Shown: positions 60,280 through 64,000 of the stretch, one piece after another
How positions within the stretch are numbered: position 1 is the first letter of the stretch
Layout: each line of letters begins with the position of its first letter
Assembly: GCF_026341855.1 (NCBI RefSeq)
Contig: NZ_JAPENW010000001.1
Coordinates: 3,029,001 to 3,093,000, forward strand
DNA: 64,000 nt
Direction: 5' to 3'
DNA from: Streptomyces sp. NBC_00568
GTDB taxonomy: Bacteria; Actinomycetota; Actinomycetes; Streptomycetales; Streptomycetaceae
The notes under the pieces: model-generated
Told to the model about the DNA's origin: nothing
Seen by the model: only the letters and a program-made list of their open reading frames with translations
Database searches by the model: none
Made by a program: the position numbers and the translations under genes

Positions 60280-60774
60280 CTACTTGTTGTCCCCCAGGCA
60301 GAGGGTGAAGGAGTCGCCCGTTTCCTTCCACGTCAGCGTCGCCGTCGTCCCCGCGACGCTCTGGCACGTCAGCTGGGCCAGTGAAGCGCCGTCCGCCTTC
60401 TTGAGGACCTTGTGCGTGGCCTTGGAATCCGTGCATTCAACCTGCACCACGTCCGGGTCGTTGTCGGAGCCCTTGTTGTAGAGGCAGTCGCCGACGGCCA
60501 GCTTCTTGGCGTCCTCGCTGTCGCTGAACAGCCAGCCGCCCACAATGATGGAGACACCCGCGATGGCCACGATTATGCGCAGGTACTGCTTGAAGCCCCG
60601 CTTCGGGCGCTCCGGCGGGACCGGGGCGTACCCAGCGGTCGGCTGCTGCGGGAACCCGGGCTGACCCGGCTGCTGCGGGAATCCCTGTGGGGGCTGCTGG
60701 CCGTACGGGTTCTGGCCCTGGGGCGGCTGGCCCTGAGCGAACGGGTTCTGGCCCTGGGGCGGCGGAGTTGTCAC
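60280..60774 (-). CDS. LppU/SCO3897 family membrane protein
   Basis: A 164-residue protein. Gln/Pro/Gly-rich cytoplasmic N-terminus (PPQGQNP repeats, 1-55), one transmembrane helix (about 65-84, YLRIIVAIAGVSIIVGGWLF) and a small extracellular domain with four Cys (DCLY, VECT, LTCQ, LCLG) that can form two disulfides. GTG start with AGGGGG upstream. Function unknown. Confidence 0.85.
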   Translation of the reverse strand: MTTPPPQGQNPFAQGQPPQGQNPYGQQPPQGFPQQPGQPGFPQQPTAGYAPVPPERPKRGFKQYLRIIVAIAGVSIIVGGWLFSDSEDAKKLAVGDCLYNKGSDNDPDVVQVECTDSKATHKVLKKADGASLAQLTCQSVAGTTATLTWKETGDSFTLCLGDNK

Positions 60775-60886
60775 TTGGGGGTCCCCCTGGAACGTAGGCA
60801 CGTGACGCGAATAAGACCCACATAAGCTATCGGGACCCTGTGACAACGCAGTAGTCGGGATTGGCTCTGTGGCACTCATGTGACAC

Positions 60887-62149
60887 TTACTGACGTTCAA
60901 AGCTGGTCATAGTGGCCGCAATTGACGCGTAGACCGCCGCCACGGTCACGACGAGGGAAACCGACCGTCCGTCAGAAGGCAGTATCAGAGCGGCCACTGC
61001 GGCCGCCCCGACGAAAGCGACGTTGAAGAGCACGTCGTAAACGGAGAAGATTCGGCCGCGGAAGCCGTCGTCGACGGAGGACTGCACGATCGTGTCCGTG
61101 GCGATCTTCGCGCCCTGCGTGGTCACGCCCAGCACGAATGCGGCCATCAGCATGGGCGCGGGGGCGAACGGGAGACAGAGCGCGGGTTCCAGGATCGCGG
61201 CGGCTCCGGCACATACGGCGATCCAGCGGCCGGAGCCCAGTCGCCCCGCAGCCCAGGGCGTCACCACGGCCGCCACGAAGAAGCCTGCTCCGGAGACGCC
61301 CACGGCCAGCCCCAGGAGCGCCAGCCCGTCGTCCGAGCCGGCTGCCCAGGCGTAGCGGCAGAGCATCAGCACCATGACCGTCAGAGCGCCGTAGCAGAAG
61401 CGCATCAGCGTCATGGCCATCAGAGCCCAGGCCGCCTCCCGCCGTCGGCGCTCCGCGAGATGACGTACGCCCGCCGCGAGGCCTCGCGCGGTGCCGGCGA
61501 GGGCAGTGGCCAGATGAGGGTGGACCAACTCCTGTTCGGGCCCGAGGAGGTCCGGGGCGATGCGCAGGGAGGCGAGGGCCGCGCAGAGGTACAGCGCCGC
61601 TCCTACGAGGACCACCGCCGCGTCGGAGTCCGCGACGACCAGCCGTACGGCGAACGCGAGACCTCCGCCCAGAGTCGCGGCGAGCGTTCCGGCGGTCGGT
61701 GAAAGGGAGTTGGCCAGCACGAGACGGTCCGCGTCGACGACACGGGGCAGTGAAGCCGAGAGCCCGGCCAGGACGAATCGGTTGACCGCGGTGACGGAGA
61801 GAGCGGAGGCGTAGAAGAGCCAGTCGGGGACGTCGCTCAGGATCAGAACCGCGGTCACGCATGCCAGCGTCGTGCGCAGCAGGTTGCCGTACAGGAAAAC
61901 CTGCCGACGCCGCCAGCGGTCCAGCAGGACACCCGCGAAGGGACCGATGAGCGAGTACGGGAGCAGCAGCACCGCCATCGCGGAGGCGATCGAGGCCGCC
62001 GAGGTCTGCTTCTCCGGTGAGAAGACCACGTAGGTGGCCAGCGCGACCTGATAGACGCCGTCGGCGCCCTGGGACAGCAGCCGCACGCCGAGCAGGCGCC
62101 TGAATCCCTGGAAGCGCAGGAGGACGCGCAGGTCACGCACGACGGCCAT
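60887..62149 (-). CDS. MFS transporter
   Basis: A 420-residue major facilitator with about 12 transmembrane segments. MFS signature GVLLDRWRRRQVFLYGN near the second and third helices. Substrate unknown; the family group (MFS_1/enterobactin exporter-like) often exports small molecules. ATG with GAGG 9 nt upstream. It starts just 24 bp beyond the ino1 terminator, so it may have little leader or depend on readthrough. Confidence 0.9.
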   Translation of the reverse strand: MAVVRDLRVLLRFQGFRRLLGVRLLSQGADGVYQVALATYVVFSPEKQTSAASIASAMAVLLLPYSLIGPFAGVLLDRWRRRQVFLYGNLLRTTLACVTAVLILSDVPDWLFYASALSVTAVNRFVLAGLSASLPRVVDADRLVLANSLSPTAGTLAATLGGGLAFAVRLVVADSDAAVVLVGAALYLCAALASLRIAPDLLGPEQELVHPHLATALAGTARGLAAGVRHLAERRRREAAWALMAMTLMRFCYGALTVMVLMLCRYAWAAGSDDGLALLGLAVGVSGAGFFVAAVVTPWAAGRLGSGRWIAVCAGAAAILEPALCLPFAPAPMLMAAFVLGVTTQGAKIATDTIVQSSVDDGFRGRIFSVYDVLFNVAFVGAAAVAALILPSDGRSVSLVVTVAAVYASIAATMTSFERQ

Positions 62150-62172
62150 GGGGCACAGCCTCACATACGAGG

Positions 62173-62203
62173 AGGGTCCCCGGGCGCAATGCCCGGGGAC
62201 CCT
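62173..62203 (-). terminator. Terminator after ino1
   Basis: A perfect 13-bp stem (AGGGTCCCCGGGC and complement) with a 5-nt loop, 25 bp after the ino1 stop and 24 bp before the MFS start. Confidence 0.88.
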
Positions 62204-62227
62204 CAACAGCAAGCACGAAGCTGTGCT

Positions 62228-63310
62228 TTAGCGCTCGACCTCGCCCTTGATGAACTTCTCGACGTTGGCGAAGGCCTCGTCGTCGAAGTACTGGACCGGC
62301 GGGGACTTCATGAAGTAGCTCGACGCGGAGAGGATCGGGCCGCCGATACCGCGGTCCTTGGCGATCTTCGCGGCGCGCACGGCGTCGATGATGACACCGG
62401 CCGAGTTCGGGGAGTCCCAGACCTCGAGCTTGTACTCCAGGTTCAGCGGGACGTCACCGAAGGCGCGGCCCTCGAGGCGGACGTACGCCCACTTGCGGTC
62501 GTCGAGCCAGGCCACGTAGTCCGAGGGACCGATGTGGACGTTCTTCTCGCCCAGCTCACGGTCGGGGATCTGCGAGGTGACGGCCTGCGTCTTCGAGATC
62601 TTCTTGGACTCGAGGCGGTCGCGCTCCAGCATGTTCTTGAAGTCCATGTTGCCGCCGACGTTGAGCTGCATGGTGCGCTCAAGACGGACACCGCGGTCTT
62701 CGAACAGCTTCGCCATCACGCGGTGCGTGATGGTCGCGCCGACCTGCGACTTGATGTCGTCGCCGACGATCGGGACGCCCGCCTCGGTGAACTTGTCCGC
62801 CCACTCCTTGGTGCCGGCGATGAAGACCGGGAGGGCGTTGACGAAGGCGACCTTGGCGTCGATGGCGCACTGGGCGTAGAACTTCGCCGCGGCCTCGGAA
62901 CCGACGGGCAGGTAGCAGACGAGGACGTCGACCTGCTTGTCCTTGAGGATCTGGACCACGTCGACCGGCGTCTCGTCGGACTCCTCGATGGTCATGCGGT
63001 AGTACTTACCGAGACCGTCCAGGGTGTGACCGCGCTGGACCGTGATGCCCTTGTTCGGGACGTCGCAGATCTTGATGGTGTTGTTCTCGCTGGCACCGAT
63101 GGCGTCGGAGAGGTCGAGACCGACCTTCTTCGCGTCGACGTCGAACGCGGCGACGAACTCGACGTCACCGACGTGGTAGTCGCCGAACTGGACGTGCATC
63201 AGGCCGGGGACCTTGGTCGCCGGGTCGGCGTCCTTGTAGTACTCGACGCCCTGAACCAGCGAGGCGGCGCAGTTGCCCACGCCGACGATGGCTACGCGAA
63301 CCGAACCCAT
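62228..63310 (-). CDS. ino1: Inositol-3-phosphate synthase
   Basis: A 360-residue enzyme converting glucose 6-phosphate to myo-inositol 3-phosphate with NAD as cofactor, the entry to mycothiol and phosphatidylinositol in actinobacteria. NAD motif [13 protein letters not shown] (9-21), conserved [12 protein letters not shown] and [19 protein letters not shown] region ([16 protein letters not shown]). ATG start with GGGAGCAACCGGA upstream. The PadR gene lies upstream on the same strand with only 43 bp between, so both may be one operon. Confidence 0.96.
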   Translation of the reverse strand: MGSVRVAIVGVGNCAASLVQGVEYYKDADPATKVPGLMHVQFGDYHVGDVEFVAAFDVDAKKVGLDLSDAIGASENNTIKICDVPNKGITVQRGHTLDGLGKYYRMTIEESDETPVDVVQILKDKQVDVLVCYLPVGSEAAAKFYAQCAIDAKVAFVNALPVFIAGTKEWADKFTEAGVPIVGDDIKSQVGATITHRVMAKLFEDRGVRLERTMQLNVGGNMDFKNMLERDRLESKKISKTQAVTSQIPDRELGEKNVHIGPSDYVAWLDDRKWAYVRLEGRAFGDVPLNLEYKLEVWDSPNSAGVIIDAVRAAKIAKDRGIGGPILSASSYFMKSPPVQYFDDEAFANVEKFIKGEVER

Positions 63311-63353
63311 TCCGGTTGCTCCCTGTGTGTATCGGTGAAACCCCGGATGGGTC

Positions 63354-64000
63354 TCACGTGGCGGTGTCGTCGGACGGATCCGGCCGGGTGCTGTCCCGGT
63401 GCCGGGGCAGGCCGCCCGTCTCTCCAGATGTGATGTCCTGCTGAGCGGAGCCTTCGGAGGCGGACTGCTTGATGTCCCGTCCGGCCCGCTCGCTCTCGAT
63501 GAGCTCGTTCAGCCAGCGCACTTCGCGCTCCACGGACTCCATTCCGTGGCGCTGGAGCTCAAGCGTGTAGTCGTCGAGGCGCTCCCGGGTGCGCGCCAGC
63601 GAGGCGCGCATCTTCTCGAGGCGCTCCTCCAGACGGCTGCGGCGACCCTCCAGTACGCGCATGCGTACATCGCGTGACGTCTGCCCGAAGAAGGCGAAGC
63701 GAGCAGCGAAGTGCTCGTCCTCGTACGCGTCGGGACCCGTCTGCGCGAGAAGTTCCTCGAAGTGATCCTTACCTTCGGCCGTCAATCGATAGACGATCTT
63801 GGCGCGACGCCCTGCGAGCGTTGCCGTGAGGGCGTCTTCAGGTGTGGATCCTGCTTCCTCGATCAACCAGCCGTTGGCGACCAGCGTCTTGAGGCAGGGG
63901 TAGAGCGTTCCGTAACTGAAGGCACGGAACACGCCCAGTGACGTATTGAGTCGTTTGCGCAGTTCATAGCCGTGCATCGGGGACTCGCGGAGCAGGCCGA
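63354..64000 (-). CDS. PadR family transcriptional regulator (5' part missing at window edge)
   Basis: The frame runs off the right edge; residues visible start at [18 protein letters not shown], the usual first helix of PadR winged-helix proteins, so perhaps 15 residues are missing. Winged helix with [22 protein letters not shown], then a long C-terminal coiled coil ([34 protein letters not shown]), which is the dimerisation part of Vinculin-type PadR proteins. Ser/Asp/Thr-rich tail. It lies directly upstream of ino1 on the same strand and may regulate it. Confidence 0.9.
   Translation of the reverse strand, partial: GLLRESPMHGYELRKRLNTSLGVFRAFSYGTLYPCLKTLVANGWLIEEAGSTPEDALTATLAGRRAKIVYRLTAEGKDHFEELLAQTGPDAYEDEHFAARFAFFGQTSRDVRMRVLEGRRSRLEERLEKMRASLARTRERLDDYTLELQRHGMESVEREVRWLNELIESERAGRDIKQSASEGSAQQDITSGETGGLPRHRDSTRPDPSDDTAT

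Overview
The window is the replication-origin region of a Streptomyces chromosome. I base this on uniformly high GC with strong third-position bias, the order gyrA-gyrB-DUF721-recF-gnd-dnaN-oriC-dnaA-rpmH-rnpA-yidD-yidC-jag-rsmG-parA-parB, a long array of DnaA boxes between dnaN and dnaA, several parS copies (GTTTCACGTGAAAC), and actinomycete-specific genes (crgA, class E sortases, DLW-39, DUF5324, DUF6344, LppU/SCO3897 family). I saw no insertion sequence, prophage or CRISPR array. It is conserved core chromosome rather than an accessory island.

Layout, left to right. 1-3.1 kb: a DUF2252 gene cut by the window edge, a divergent HxlR regulator/FMN azoreductase pair, and tRNA-Leu(CAG). 3.7-11.9 kb: a cell-wall signalling operon, fhaA-fhaB-pstP-rodA-pbpA-pknB, in the classical actinobacterial order but with no pknA. 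12-17 kb: three class E sortases interleaved with a small membrane protein and a PabA/TrpG-type amidotransferase through 4-bp start/stop overlaps, then DUF881 and divergent crgA. 17.3-27.5 kb: a DnaA-box cluster, a rhomboid protease with a zinc ribbon, a cyclophilin, DUF5324, an XRE regulator, a second Ser/Thr kinase, a secreted membrane-anchored protein, DLW-39, DUF6344, tRNA-Ala(TGC) and tRNA-Ile(GAT). 27.6-41.4 kb: DUF3566, gyrA, gyrB, DUF721, recF, gnd, dnaN, oriC and dnaA, all transcribed leftward. 41.4-48.5 kb, rightward: rpmH to parB, then an acetyltransferase. 48.7-58.5 kb, leftward: DUF6049-murJ-pseudokinase-sigM-anti-sigma-trxB-trxA. 58.7-64 kb: cca (rightward), then LppU-family, MFS, ino1 and a truncated PadR gene (leftward).

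The genes fall into three linked modules. (1) Replication and segregation: DnaA, the clamp, RecF and gyrase around oriC, with ParA/ParB and nine perfect or one-mismatch parS sites, mostly on the dnaA side. (2) Cell-wall growth control: kinase PknB with PASTA domains, phosphatase PstP, FHA readers FhaA/FhaB, SEDS/PBP synthase, and, 45 kb away, MurJ beside a stand-alone pseudokinase. In mycobacteria that pseudokinase is fused to MurJ and binds FhaA after PknB phosphorylation. (3) Redox: SigM/anti-sigma and trxBA, the latter preceded by a perfect SigR-type promoter.

I found no wholly new multi-gene system. The most noteworthy signals are the way parS sites are built into terminators and into coding frames, DnaA-box clusters outside oriC, a very enlarged repetitive DnaA domain II, and the split MurJ/pseudokinase arrangement.
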